DNA of 8,115 nt from an uncultured Acidobacteriota bacterium (GTDB lineage: Bacteria > Acidobacteriota > Thermoanaerobaculia > Gp7-AA8), in the NCBI GenBank assembly GCA_946887105.1, contig CAMPKJ010000226.1:1-8115 (forward strand). Reading direction: 5' to 3'. The stretch's first letter is position 1, and each line of letters begins with the position of its first letter. Of the stretch, positions 1 to 6,329 are shown piece after piece. A model generated the notes under the pieces. That model saw nothing but the letters and a program-made list of their open reading frames with translations, was not told the origin of the DNA and did no database searches. The position numbers and the translations under genes are program-made.

Positions 1-117
1 GGTCTGGCCGGTACGCAGCAGATCGAGATCCTGGACGGGCTCTCCGCGGGCGATGACGTGGTGATCTCCGACATCAGCGAATACGAAGACGTCGCCGAAT
101 TGCGGCTAAGGCATTAG
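1..117 (+). CDS. Periplasmic adaptor subunit (HlyD/MacA-type membrane fusion protein), C-terminal end only
   Basis: The frame is open from the window edge and ends at TAG 115-117, leaving 38 residues. The tail contains IEILDGLSAGDDVVISD followed by a short charged end (ELRLRH). This is the typical last beta-strand segment of periplasmic adaptor proteins of tripartite efflux systems, where a line of the form 'V.EGL..GD.VVVSD' closes the membrane-proximal domain. Such adaptors link an inner-membrane ABC transporter to an outer-membrane channel. The identification comes from this short motif plus context: an ABC ATPase and two FtsX-type permeases follow on the same strand. The start, lipid anchor or signal, and hairpin domain lie outside the window. 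The stop codon's last base is also the first base of the inverted-repeat block that follows. Confidence 0.72.
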   Translation, partial: GLAGTQQIEILDGLSAGDDVVISDISEYEDVAELRLRH

Positions 118-208
118 TTCCTCGGGTTCCTCGGCGTTCCTCGGGAGTTCCTCGGCGTGAGGAACCCCTCCGAGGAACTCCGACGAACTCCGAGGCAATC
201 CGAGGAAC
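117..208. repeat. Inverted-repeat block A of the 9-nt unit GTTCCTCGG
   Basis: Four copies of GTTCCTCGG lie at 117-125, 126-134, 136-144 and 147-155. After a short centre, four copies of the reverse complement follow at 170-178, 180-188 (one change), 190-198 (degenerate) and 200-208. An imperfect extra copy sits at 157-165. The right-arm units start exactly 10 nt apart. The two 39-nt arms could fold into a long imperfect hairpin in RNA. The block fills almost the whole 109-bp gap between the adaptor stop and the ATPase start, leaving only the ribosome binding site outside it. Blocks at 894-981 and 3438-3531 belong to the same family. Confidence 0.9.
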
Positions 209-214
209 TCAACA

Positions 215-221
215 AGGGAGG
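215..221 (+). promoter_or_regulatory. Ribosome binding site of the ABC ATPase gene
   Basis: AGGGAGG lies 5 nt before ATG 227, the strongest Shine-Dalgarno match in the plus-strand cluster together with that at 2224-2231. It sits directly downstream of repeat block A and fixes the start at 227. Confidence 0.8.
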
Positions 222-226
222 AATCA

Positions 227-892
227 ATGATCCGACTGGAAAATGTCAACAAGGTCTACCGGACGGAGCGCGTCGAGACGCTCGCGCTCGAGAACATCAA
301 CCTCGACATCGCGCCGGGCGAATTCGTCTCCATCATGGGACCATCCGGCTGCGGCAAGAGCACGCTGCTGAACCTGATCGGCCTCCTGGATACGCCGAGC
401 AGCGGCGGCCTCTCGCTGGCGGGCGAGCAGGTCGGGAAGTGGAACGACAAGCAGCTGGCCGGCTTCCGCAACGAGAAGCTCGGATTCGTCTTCCAGAGCT
501 TCCATCTGGTCCCCGACCTGAAGGTCATCGACAACGTCGAAATCCCCCTCCTGTATCGCCGCACGAACGGCACGCCGCGCCGCAAGGTGGCGCAGTCGGC
601 GCTCGACCGGGTCGGCCTCGCATCGCGCGTCCATCACTTCCCGACGCAGCTCTCCGGCGGCCAGCAACAGCGCGTGGCCATCGCGCGCGCCATCGTCGGC
701 AAGCCGCGCATCCTCCTCGCCGACGAGCCGACCGGCAACCTCGACTCCGGGATGGGCGAGGAGATCATGGACATCCTCCACGACCTGAACAAGAACGACG
801 GCACGACCATCGTCATGGTCACCCACGACGATCGCTTCGCACGCCGCACCGATCGCATCGTGCGGTTGTTCGATGGAAGACAGGTGGCCTGA
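227..892 (+). CDS. ABC transporter ATP-binding protein, LolD/MacB-type
   Basis: A 221-residue cytoplasmic ATPase that would power a MacB/FtsX-type transporter by ATP binding and hydrolysis at a dimer interface. All family motifs are visible: Walker [10 protein letters not shown] (38-46), Q-loop Gln90 in FVFQSFH, signature LSGGQQQR (142-149), Walker B ILLADEP (162-168) with catalytic Glu167, D-loop around GNLD (170-173), and H-loop His200 in VMVTHD. The length matches stand-alone LolD/FtsE/MacB-type ATPases (about 220-235 aa), so this is a separate subunit and not a MacB fusion. ATG 227 has an excellent ribosome binding site. Two permease genes follow after repeat block B, and an adaptor tail precedes. 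The family is certain. The substrate (macrolide-like compound, lipoprotein, peptide or lipid) cannot be told from an ATPase. Confidence 0.95.
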   Translation: MIRLENVNKVYRTERVETLALENINLDIAPGEFVSIMGPSGCGKSTLLNLIGLLDTPSSGGLSLAGEQVGKWNDKQLAGFRNEKLGFVFQSFHLVPDLKVIDNVEIPLLYRRTNGTPRRKVAQSALDRVGLASRVHHFPTQLSGGQQQRVAIARAIVGKPRILLADEPTGNLDSGMGEEIMDILHDLNKNDGTTIVMVTHDDRFARRTDRIVRLFDGRQVA

Positions 893-893
893 C

Positions 894-981
894 GAGTTCC
901 TCGGAGTGCCTCGGGTTCCTCGGTTCCTCGGAGTGGTTCCCGCCGAGGAACTCCGAGGAACCGAGGAACCCGAGGAACTCC
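894..981. repeat. Inverted-repeat block B of the 9-nt unit GTTCCTCGG, the best-paired copy
   Basis: Left units lie at 896-904, 906-914 (GTGCCTCGG), 915-923 and 923-931. Right units CCGAGGAAC lie at 943-951, 953-961, 961-969 and 970-978. Bases 909-931 and 953-975 are perfect reverse complements (23 bp). The pairing extends to 903-931 with 953-981 with a single mismatch (908/976). The 21-nt loop at 932-952 contains a further unit. The block begins 1 nt after the ATPase stop and ends 18 nt before the permease ATG. No T-tract follows, so it does not look like a classical intrinsic terminator. Confidence 0.93.
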
Positions 982-999
982 TCACGACGGAGAACGCAA

Positions 1000-2241
1000 A
1001 TGCTCACGAACTATCTGAAAATCGCCATCAAGGTCCTCGGCCGCCGCAAGTTCTTCACCTTCATCTCCCTCTTCGGCATCACGCTCACGCTGGTGGTGCT
1101 GATGGTGGCGGCGGCGATCCTCGATAACGCCTTCGCGCCGCAGCAGCCGGAGTCGCGTTTCGACCGCGTGATCGGCACGTACGTGCTGGGCATCTACAGC
1201 GAAAGCTGGAGTACGACCAGCTCTCCCGGCTATCGCTTCGTCGACAAGTACGTGCGCGGGCTGGCGAAGGCGGAGGCGACGTCCATCTTCACCAACTCGG
1301 CGGCGACGGTCATGTACCACGACCGCCGCAAGATCGAGACGCACATCCGCCGCACCGACGGCGCGTACTGGCAGATTCTCGATTTCGAGTACCTCGAAGG
1401 CGGGCCGTTCACCGAAGCGGACAACCAGAACGTGAATCACGTCGCCGTGATCACTGACGCCATGCGCGAGCAGCTCTACGGTCCGAACACCTCCGCGGCC
1501 GGCAGGACGTTCGTGCTGGAAGGGCAGCGTTACCGCGTGGTCGGGGTGGTGCCGGCCGTGCCGATCACGCGCCGCGTCGGCTTCTCCGAAATCTGGGCGC
1601 CGGTCCGGACCATCAAAGGGGAGTATCAGCAGTCGATGATGGGGAACTTCAACGCCATCGTGCTCGCGCGCAGCTCCGCCGACTTCGATGCGCTGCGCAG
1701 CGAGTTCCAGCAGCGCCTGACCACGTTCGAGTTCGAAGATCCGAAAACGCAGAACCGCGTCGTGGCCGGGCTCGACACGTTGTTCGAGGCGGCGGCGCGG
1801 AACATCGTCGGCAATCAGACGGACGTCGATCGCCCGATGATGCTGCGCGTCATTCTGATCGGCATGGCGCTGCTGTTCATCACTTTGCCGACGGTGAATC
1901 TGGTCAGCATCAATCTCAGCCGCATCATGGAGCGCGCGTCGGAGATCGGTGTGCGCAAGGCGTTCGGCGCGTCGTCGCGCACGCTGGTGGGACAGTTCGT
2001 GATGGAGAACGTCGTGCTGACGGTGATCGGGGGCGCGGTGGCATTCGCGCTCGCGACCTGGGTGCTGGACGTGATCTCCGACGTGCAGTTCATCCCGTAC
2101 GCGGTCTTCAGCGTGAACCCGCGCATCTTCGGCTACGGCATGTTGCTGGCCGCGTTCTTCGGCATCGTCTCCGGCGTCTATCCGGCCTGGAGGATGTCGC
2201 GCATGCATCCGGTGAACGCACTCAAAGGAGGCGCACAGTGA
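1000..2241 (+). CDS. ABC transporter permease, MacB/FtsX family (first of two)
   Basis: A 413-residue inner-membrane permease. The layout is the FtsX/MacB one. A short cytoplasmic N-terminus is followed by a first membrane helix at about 19-43 (FTFISLFGITLTLVVLMVAA). A large periplasmic region (about 45-278, MacB_PCD-like) follows, then three C-terminal helices at about 282-307, 338-364 and 377-400. The cytoplasmic coupling segment EIGVRKAFGAS (315-325) and the end PVNALKGG are family hallmarks. ATG 1000 has GGAG at 989-992, 7 nt upstream. The frame stays open back to base 157, but that upstream part overlaps the ATPase and repeat block B in another frame and is not protein-like. The stop overlaps the next gene by 4 nt (GTGA), suggesting translational coupling and a heteromeric permease pair with the 2238-3428 product. 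Confidence 0.93.
   Translation: MLTNYLKIAIKVLGRRKFFTFISLFGITLTLVVLMVAAAILDNAFAPQQPESRFDRVIGTYVLGIYSESWSTTSSPGYRFVDKYVRGLAKAEATSIFTNSAATVMYHDRRKIETHIRRTDGAYWQILDFEYLEGGPFTEADNQNVNHVAVITDAMREQLYGPNTSAAGRTFVLEGQRYRVVGVVPAVPITRRVGFSEIWAPVRTIKGEYQQSMMGNFNAIVLARSSADFDALRSEFQQRLTTFEFEDPKTQNRVVAGLDTLFEAAARNIVGNQTDVDRPMMLRVILIGMALLFITLPTVNLVSINLSRIMERASEIGVRKAFGASSRTLVGQFVMENVVLTVIGGAVAFALATWVLDVISDVQFIPYAVFSVNPRIFGYGMLLAAFFGIVSGVYPAWRMSRMHPVNALKGGAQ
2224..2231 (+). promoter_or_regulatory. Ribosome binding site fixing a GTG start at 2238
   Basis: AAAGGAGG lies 6 nt before GTG 2238, inside the last codons of the upstream permease. It supports the non-ATG start and the 4-nt overlap between the two permease genes. 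Confidence 0.8.
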
Positions 2242-3428
2242 TCAAGCATCTGCTCAAGCTGGTCTGGAACCGCAAGCGCGCGAATGCGCTGATCGTCGCG
2301 GAGATCTTCATCTCGTTCCTGGTGCTGTTCGCCGTGCTGGCCGCGAGCATCACCTTCGCCGCGCGCTGGAACGAGCCGCTCGGGTTTCAGTGGCAGAACG
2401 TCTGGGACGTGGGCATGGAGCTCGACAACGATCCCGGGCAGAAGCCCGATCCGGCGGTGCACGCGGCGCTGTTCCGCATGATCGACGAGGCCAAGGCGTT
2501 CCCGGAAGTGGCCGCGGTGGCGATCTCGAACACGCCGGCGTATTCGTTCTCGACGTCCGAGGGAACGCGCAGCATCAACAACCGCGACGTGACGTTGAAG
2601 ATGGACGACGTCTCGGACGGCTTTCTGGACGTGATGCAGATGAAGGTCATCCGCGGGCGCTGGTTCAACGCGGACGACGATGCCTCGCCTTACTGGCCGG
2701 TGGTTCTCGGCGCCGACGCGGCCGAGGCCATTTATGGCGACGCCGATCCGATCGGACAGAAGATCGAGGAAGACGAGACGGTCACGCACATCGTGGTCGG
2801 CGTCGTGGAGACGTACCGCAAGGACGGCGAAGTGGCCGGTCCCGACCAGCTGATGTTCCGCCGCATCGCAGCGAATGCAGTGTACGGGCGCCTGGGCAGC
2901 CATCTGCTCGTGCGTGTGCATCCCGGCGCGCCGGCGGACTTCGAGCAGACGCTTGTGACGCGGCTCGAACAGATTCTGCCGAACGTGCCGTTCCGCGTGC
3001 GGCACATGGAGCGGATGCGCACGAACATGCTGCGCACGAGGCTCGCGCCGGTCGTGGTGGGCGGGATCGTCGGCGGCTTTCTGATCGCCATGGTGGGCCT
3101 CGGATTGACGGGCGTGCTCTGGCAGAGCGTCACGCGCCGCACGCGCGAGATCGGCCTGCGCCGCGCCATGGGCGCGTCGGGCCCGAACGTGCATCGGCAG
3201 ATCCTCGGCGAAGTGGCGCTGCTCGCCACGATGGCCGTGATCGCCGGCAGCATCGTGATCCTCCAGCTGCCGATCCTCGGCGCGTTCAAACTCGTCACGC
3301 CGGCGGCGTTTACCTTCGGCTTCATTGGCGCGCTTGCGACCATTTACGCGCTCACGGTACTTTGCGGTCTGTACCCGAGCTGGCTCGCATCGCGTCTCAC
3401 GCCCGCGGACGCGCTGCGTTACGAGTAA
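2238..3428 (+). CDS. ABC transporter permease, MacB/FtsX family (second of two)
   Basis: A 396-residue inner-membrane permease with the same four-helix plan as its upstream partner: a first helix at about 17-41 (LIVAEIFISFLVLFAVLAAS), a periplasmic domain (about 42-268), and three C-terminal helices starting near 272 (VVVGGIVGGFLIAMVGLGLT), 325 and 352. The coupling segment REIGLRRAMGAS (303-314) and the C-terminal LTPADALRYE are characteristic of the family. The start is GTG 2238, supported by AAAGGAGG and by a basic N-terminus (IKHLLKLVWNRKRAN) just before the first helix. The two permeases share the fold and motifs but differ clearly in sequence. They therefore look like an old paralogous pair that probably forms a heterodimer served by the single ATPase at 227-892. 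Repeat block C follows the stop. Confidence 0.93.
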   Translation: MIKHLLKLVWNRKRANALIVAEIFISFLVLFAVLAASITFAARWNEPLGFQWQNVWDVGMELDNDPGQKPDPAVHAALFRMIDEAKAFPEVAAVAISNTPAYSFSTSEGTRSINNRDVTLKMDDVSDGFLDVMQMKVIRGRWFNADDDASPYWPVVLGADAAEAIYGDADPIGQKIEEDETVTHIVVGVVETYRKDGEVAGPDQLMFRRIAANAVYGRLGSHLLVRVHPGAPADFEQTLVTRLEQILPNVPFRVRHMERMRTNMLRTRLAPVVVGGIVGGFLIAMVGLGLTGVLWQSVTRRTREIGLRRAMGASGPNVHRQILGEVALLATMAVIAGSIVILQLPILGAFKLVTPAAFTFGFIGALATIYALTVLCGLYPSWLASRLTPADALRYE

Positions 3429-3437
3429 TCAATGATC

Positions 3438-3531
3438 AGTTCCTCGGAGTTCCTCGGTTCCTCGGTTCCTCGGCGGACTGTGCCCGACCCTCCGAGGACC
3501 GTCGAGGAACACCGAGGAACCCGAGGACCTC
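3438..3531. repeat. Inverted-repeat block C of the 9-nt unit GTTCCTCGG
   Basis: Left units lie at 3439-3447, 3449-3457, 3457-3465 and 3465-3473 (neighbours share one G). Right units lie at 3492-3500 (CCGAGGACC), 3502-3510 (TCGAGGAAC), 3512-3520 (CCGAGGAAC) and 3521-3529 (CCGAGGACC). The 18-nt centre, 3474-3491, is not part of the unit. Arm spacing differs slightly (10/8/8 against 10/10/9), so a folded hairpin would contain small bulges. The block takes up most of the 113-bp gap between the second permease and the response regulator gene. Confidence 0.9.
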
Positions 3532-3541
3532 GCTCAACGCC

Positions 3542-4918
3542 ATGACCATCCTCATCGTCGACGACGACGCTTCCATCACGGCCTCGCTGGCCCTGCTGCT
3601 CAAGCAGCACGGCTATCCGACCGTGTCGGCGCACGAGCCGATGGAGGCGCTCGCGGCGATGCGGCGCGAGAAGCCGCGGCTGGTCATCCAGGACATGAAT
3701 TTCAGCCGGCAGACGACGGGCGAGGAAGGGCTCGATCTGCTGGCGCGCGTACGCGCCGAGGAGCCGACCATGCCGGTCATTCTGATGACGGCGTGGGGCT
3801 CGATCCAGCTCGCGGTGGAGGGGATGAAGCGCGGTGCGTCCGACTTCATCACCAAGCCGTGGGCGAATGCGACGGTGTTGCAGTCGGTCGAGACGGCGCT
3901 GAAGCTCGTCGAGGCACGGCGCGGCGGCGAGAAGGTGGTCTCGCGATCCGAGCTCGACGAGCGCTTCGACTTCTCGAACATCATCGGCACCGATCCGAAG
4001 ATCCTGCGCGTGCTGGAGATGATCGGCCGCGTTGCGCCGACCGAGGCGTCGGTGCTGATCACCGGGGAAAGTGGAACGGGGAAAGAGCTGATCGCGGAAG
4101 CGATGCATCGCAACAGCCGCCGCAGGAGCGGTCCGTTCGTGAAAGTGAACCTCGGCGGGATCTCGGCGACCCTTTTCGAGAGCGAAATGTTCGGCCACGT
4201 GCGCGGTGCGTTCACCGACGCGCGCCAGGACCGCCGCGGACGGTTCGAGCTCGCCGACGGCGGGACGATCTTCCTCGACGAGATCGGCGAGCTCGATGCG
4301 TCCAGCCAGGTGAAGCTGCTGCGCGTGCTGCAGGACCGCACGTTCGAAGTGCTCGGATCGAGCCGCCCGCGCACGGTCGATGTGCGCGTCGTCGCGGCGA
4401 CGAACCGCACGTTGCACGAGATGGTGCAACGCGGCGAGTTCCGCGAAGACCTGCTGTACCGCCTGAACCTGATCAACATCCATCTGCCGCCGCTGCGCGA
4501 TCGCCGCGGCGACATTCCGCCGCTCGCGAATCACTTCCTGCGGCTCGCGAACGAGGCCTATCGCACGGAGGTCGAGTCGATCTCCGCGCGCGCGACGGAG
4601 TGGCTGAAGTCGCAGAACTGGCCGGGCAACATCCGCCAGCTGCGCCAGACCATCGACCGCGCGGTGCTGATCCGCGGAGGCCGCGAGCTGGACGTCGACG
4701 ATTTCTTCGCCACGCGCGACGCCGGCCCGGCCGCAACGCGCGGCGACGTGGCCCTGCCCGACGCGGGCACGATCACGCTCGACGAGATGGAAAAGCGAAT
4801 GATCGTGAAGTGCATGAAGCACTACGACGGCAACGTCTCGCGCGTGGCCGAGGCGCTGGGGATCTCGCGGTCGGCGCTGTATCGGAGGTTGGAGAAGTAT
4901 GGGATCGAGGCGGAGTAG
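3542..4918 (+). CDS. Sigma-54-dependent response regulator, NtrC family
   Basis: A 458-residue transcriptional activator that, when phosphorylated, would remodel sigma-54 RNA polymerase. Receiver domain (1-120): acidic pocket Asp7-Asp9, phospho-acceptor Asp51 in VIQDMNF, Thr83 in LMTAW, Lys105 in TKPW. Central AAA+ domain (about 145-380): Walker A GESGTGKE (175-182), sigma-54 contact loop GAFTDA (222-227) instead of the usual GAFTGA, Walker B TIFLDE (242-247), and WPGNIRQL near the end of the module. C-terminal Fis-type helix-turn-helix (about 427-455): NVSRVAEALGISRSALYRRL. ATG 3542 is chosen because the receiver starts at once (MTILIVDDD). No good Shine-Dalgarno site is visible; the nearest GAGGA belongs to repeat block C and lies about 14 nt away. 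The kinase at 5007 is the obvious partner, and the transporter operon is the likely target. Family certain, target inferred. Confidence 0.95.
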   Translation: MTILIVDDDASITASLALLLKQHGYPTVSAHEPMEALAAMRREKPRLVIQDMNFSRQTTGEEGLDLLARVRAEEPTMPVILMTAWGSIQLAVEGMKRGASDFITKPWANATVLQSVETALKLVEARRGGEKVVSRSELDERFDFSNIIGTDPKILRVLEMIGRVAPTEASVLITGESGTGKELIAEAMHRNSRRRSGPFVKVNLGGISATLFESEMFGHVRGAFTDARQDRRGRFELADGGTIFLDEIGELDASSQVKLLRVLQDRTFEVLGSSRPRTVDVRVVAATNRTLHEMVQRGEFREDLLYRLNLINIHLPPLRDRRGDIPPLANHFLRLANEAYRTEVESISARATEWLKSQNWPGNIRQLRQTIDRAVLIRGGRELDVDDFFATRDAGPAATRGDVALPDAGTITLDEMEKRMIVKCMKHYDGNVSRVAEALGISRSALYRRLEKYGIEAE

Positions 4919-4923
4919 CCTCG

Positions 4924-5001
4924 AAGCCGCAGAGTCTCAAAGTCGCAAAGGTGGCGCTGCCTCCTTCTTTGAGACTTTGCGACTTTGAGGCTTTGCGACT
5001 T
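4924..5001. repeat. Long inverted repeat (AAGTCGCAAAG family) in the regulator-kinase gap
   Basis: Arm 4924-4950 and arm 4975-5001 are 27 nt each. By eye they pair with 24 Watson-Crick pairs, two G-U pairs and one mismatch, around a 24-nt loop. The right side is also a tandem repeat of period 16: TTTGAGACTTTGCGACT at 4968-4984 and TTTGAGGCTTTGCGACT at 4984-5000. The sequence is unrelated to the GTTCCTCGG blocks but has the same architecture and fills the 88-bp gap. It ends 5 nt before the kinase ATG, so the ribosome binding region of the kinase gene lies inside the right arm. There is no U-tract after it. Confidence 0.9.
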
Positions 5002-5006
5002 CACGT

Positions 5007-6254
5007 ATGACGCTCCGCGCCAAAATCACCCTCTACCTCATCGCGCTGCACGCCGTGCTCGCGGGGGCGGCGACGTTCATCCTCATCGAGCGGCCGATGT
5101 TGCTTTTTGCGGTCGAGGGGGCGTTCGTGGTCTCGGTGATGATCAGCATCCGCCTGGTGCGCGCGCTGTTCGTGCCGCTGGATCTGATTCAGACCGGCGC
5201 GGAGCTGATCTCGGAGCGCGACTTCACGTCGAGCTTCGTGCCGGTCGGTCAGCCGGAGATGGACACGCTCATCGACGTCTACAACCGCATGATCGAGCGC
5301 CTGCGCGAAGAGCGGCTGGCCGCGCAGGAGCAGGGCGAGCTGCTGCAGAAGATCGTGGAGGCGTCGCCGGCGGCGATCGTGATCTGCGATTTCGACGGCA
5401 ACGTCGAGCGCAGAAATCCCGCCGCGGACCGGCTCCTCGGCGATGAGCCGCTGCCATCGCTCGCGCCCGGCGAATCGCGGCTGATCGCCTATCACGGCGC
5501 GCGGCGCCTGAAAATGTCGCGTGCCGAGTTTCGCGACCGCGGCTTCGCGAAGAGCTTCTACGTGATCGAGGAGATGACCGAGGAGTTGCGGCTCAGCGAG
5601 AAGGCGGCGTACGAGAAGCTGATCCGCATGATGTCCCACGAGGTGAACAACTCCGTCGGCGCGGTGCGCTCGCTCCTGGAGTCGTCGTTGCGTTACGCGC
5701 CGCAGGTGGGCGAGGCCGATCGCGCCGATTTCACGAACGCGCTGACCATCGCCTCGGCACGCATCGACGCGTTGAACCGCTTCATGTCCGCATTCGCGGA
5801 TGTGGTGCGCATCCCGCCGCCGCATCGCACGCACGCGCGCATCGATCAGCTCGTCGAGCGCGTCGCCGCGGTGCTGCGTCCGGAGCTCGAACAGCGGAAC
5901 ATCCGGCTGGCGTTCTCGTTCGACGACCGCCGGACGTACGAAGTCGACGTCAGCCAGCTCGAGCAGGTCGTGCTGAACATCTTCCGCAATGCCATCGAAG
6001 CCGTCGGCCGCGATGGCGAGATTCGCGCCGCGTTCCGGGACGGTGTGCTGGCCATCGCGGACAGTGGCCCCGGAATCTCCGCGGCCACGCGTTCCGAGCT
6101 GTTCACGCCGTTCTTCACCACCAAGCGCGAGGGGCGGGGGCTGGGACTGACCATCGTGCAGGAGATCCTCGCCAATCACGGCTTCGCGTATTCGCTTGCG
6201 AATGGCGAGGGCGGCGGAGCGGAGTTCCGGATCGAGATGTCTCCGTCATCCTGA
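5007..6254 (+). CDS. Membrane-bound sensor histidine kinase, NtrB/NtrY-like
   Basis: A 415-residue kinase, probably the partner of the NtrC-type regulator. Two N-terminal membrane helices (about 8-27 and 31-53) are separated by only about three residues, so there is no periplasmic sensing domain. A HAMP-like or coiled-coil linker (about 54-112) follows, then a PAS-like segment (about 113-190, starting LLQKIVEASPAAIVICDFDG). The HisKA region has phospho-acceptor His211 in MMSHEVNNSVGA. The ATPase domain shows the N-box NIFRNAIEA (324-332), G1 DSGPGIS (352-358), F-box FTPFFTTK (366-373) and G2 GRGLGL (376-381). ATG 5007 is the first possible start: the frame is closed by TGA 4986-4988 with no ATG, GTG or TTG between. 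No Shine-Dalgarno site stands outside the hairpin. The last residues (PSS) and the stop are encoded by the repeat starting at 6244. It converges on the HEAT gene at 6331. Confidence 0.94.
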   Translation: MTLRAKITLYLIALHAVLAGAATFILIERPMLLFAVEGAFVVSVMISIRLVRALFVPLDLIQTGAELISERDFTSSFVPVGQPEMDTLIDVYNRMIERLREERLAAQEQGELLQKIVEASPAAIVICDFDGNVERRNPAADRLLGDEPLPSLAPGESRLIAYHGARRLKMSRAEFRDRGFAKSFYVIEEMTEELRLSEKAAYEKLIRMMSHEVNNSVGAVRSLLESSLRYAPQVGEADRADFTNALTIASARIDALNRFMSAFADVVRIPPPHRTHARIDQLVERVAAVLRPELEQRNIRLAFSFDDRRTYEVDVSQLEQVVLNIFRNAIEAVGRDGEIRAAFRDGVLAIADSGPGISAATRSELFTPFFTTKREGRGLGLTIVQEILANHGFAYSLANGEGGGAEFRIEMSPSS

Positions 6255-6329
6255 GTGACGCGAAGGATCTCCAGTTGCGACGATCTCGCACTTTGAGATC
6301 CTTCGCCGTCTTCGCGACTCAGGATGACG
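6244..6329. repeat. Inverted repeat (CGTCATCCTGAG family) between convergent genes
   Basis: Outer arms CGTCATCCTGAGT (6244-6256) and ACTCAGGATGACG (6317-6329) are perfect reverse complements of 13 nt. Inner arms GCGAAGGATCTC (6260-6271) and GAGATCCTTCGC (6295-6306) are perfect over 12 nt. The right side carries 10 extra bases between the two stems against 3 on the left. The element fills the gap between the kinase and HEAT genes and overlaps the kinase stop. From memory, CGTCATCCTGAG-type repeats are common in intergenic DNA of several environmental phyla. A stem between convergent genes could act as a two-way transcription end or RNA-stabilising element, but no T-tract is present on either strand. 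Confidence 0.9.

Noticed and set aside
117..208. CRISPR-like array from repeated 9-nt units
   Set aside because: Units are too short and follow each other with 0-2 nt between them. They switch orientation in the middle, and there are no spacers and no cas genes.
157..999. Upstream extension of the first permease frame (694-residue reading from 157)
   Set aside because: It runs through the ATPase gene in another frame, gives an Arg/Pro-rich peptide without domains, and crosses repeat block B. The permease proper begins at ATG 1000 with its own ribosome binding site and membrane helix.
873..1127. Peptides rich in EFLG, VPR and EELR read through the GTTCCTCGG blocks
   Set aside because: These low-complexity readings arise because the 9-nt unit is a multiple of three. 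They have no start signal or homology-like features of their own.
2390..3541. Upstream extension of the response regulator frame (842-residue reading from 2390)
   Set aside because: It overlaps the second permease out of frame and block C. The receiver domain starts exactly at ATG 3542.
982..4822. Long minus-strand open frames opposite the permeases and regulator (982-2208, 2178-3194, 3419-4822)
   Set aside because: They are rich in Arg, His and Ala, show no motif, and lie opposite genes with clear domains. They are a GC-rich codon-position effect.
4919..5006. Sigma-54 (-24/-12) promoter in the regulator-kinase gap
   Set aside because: TGGCGC at 4952-4957 resembles a -24 element, but no TTGC-like -12 element follows at the right spacing. 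The other gaps also show no convincing pair.
6244..6329. Classical Rho-independent terminator
   Set aside because: The stem is strong, but no run of T follows on either strand. I list it as a repeat and only mention a possible role in ending transcription.
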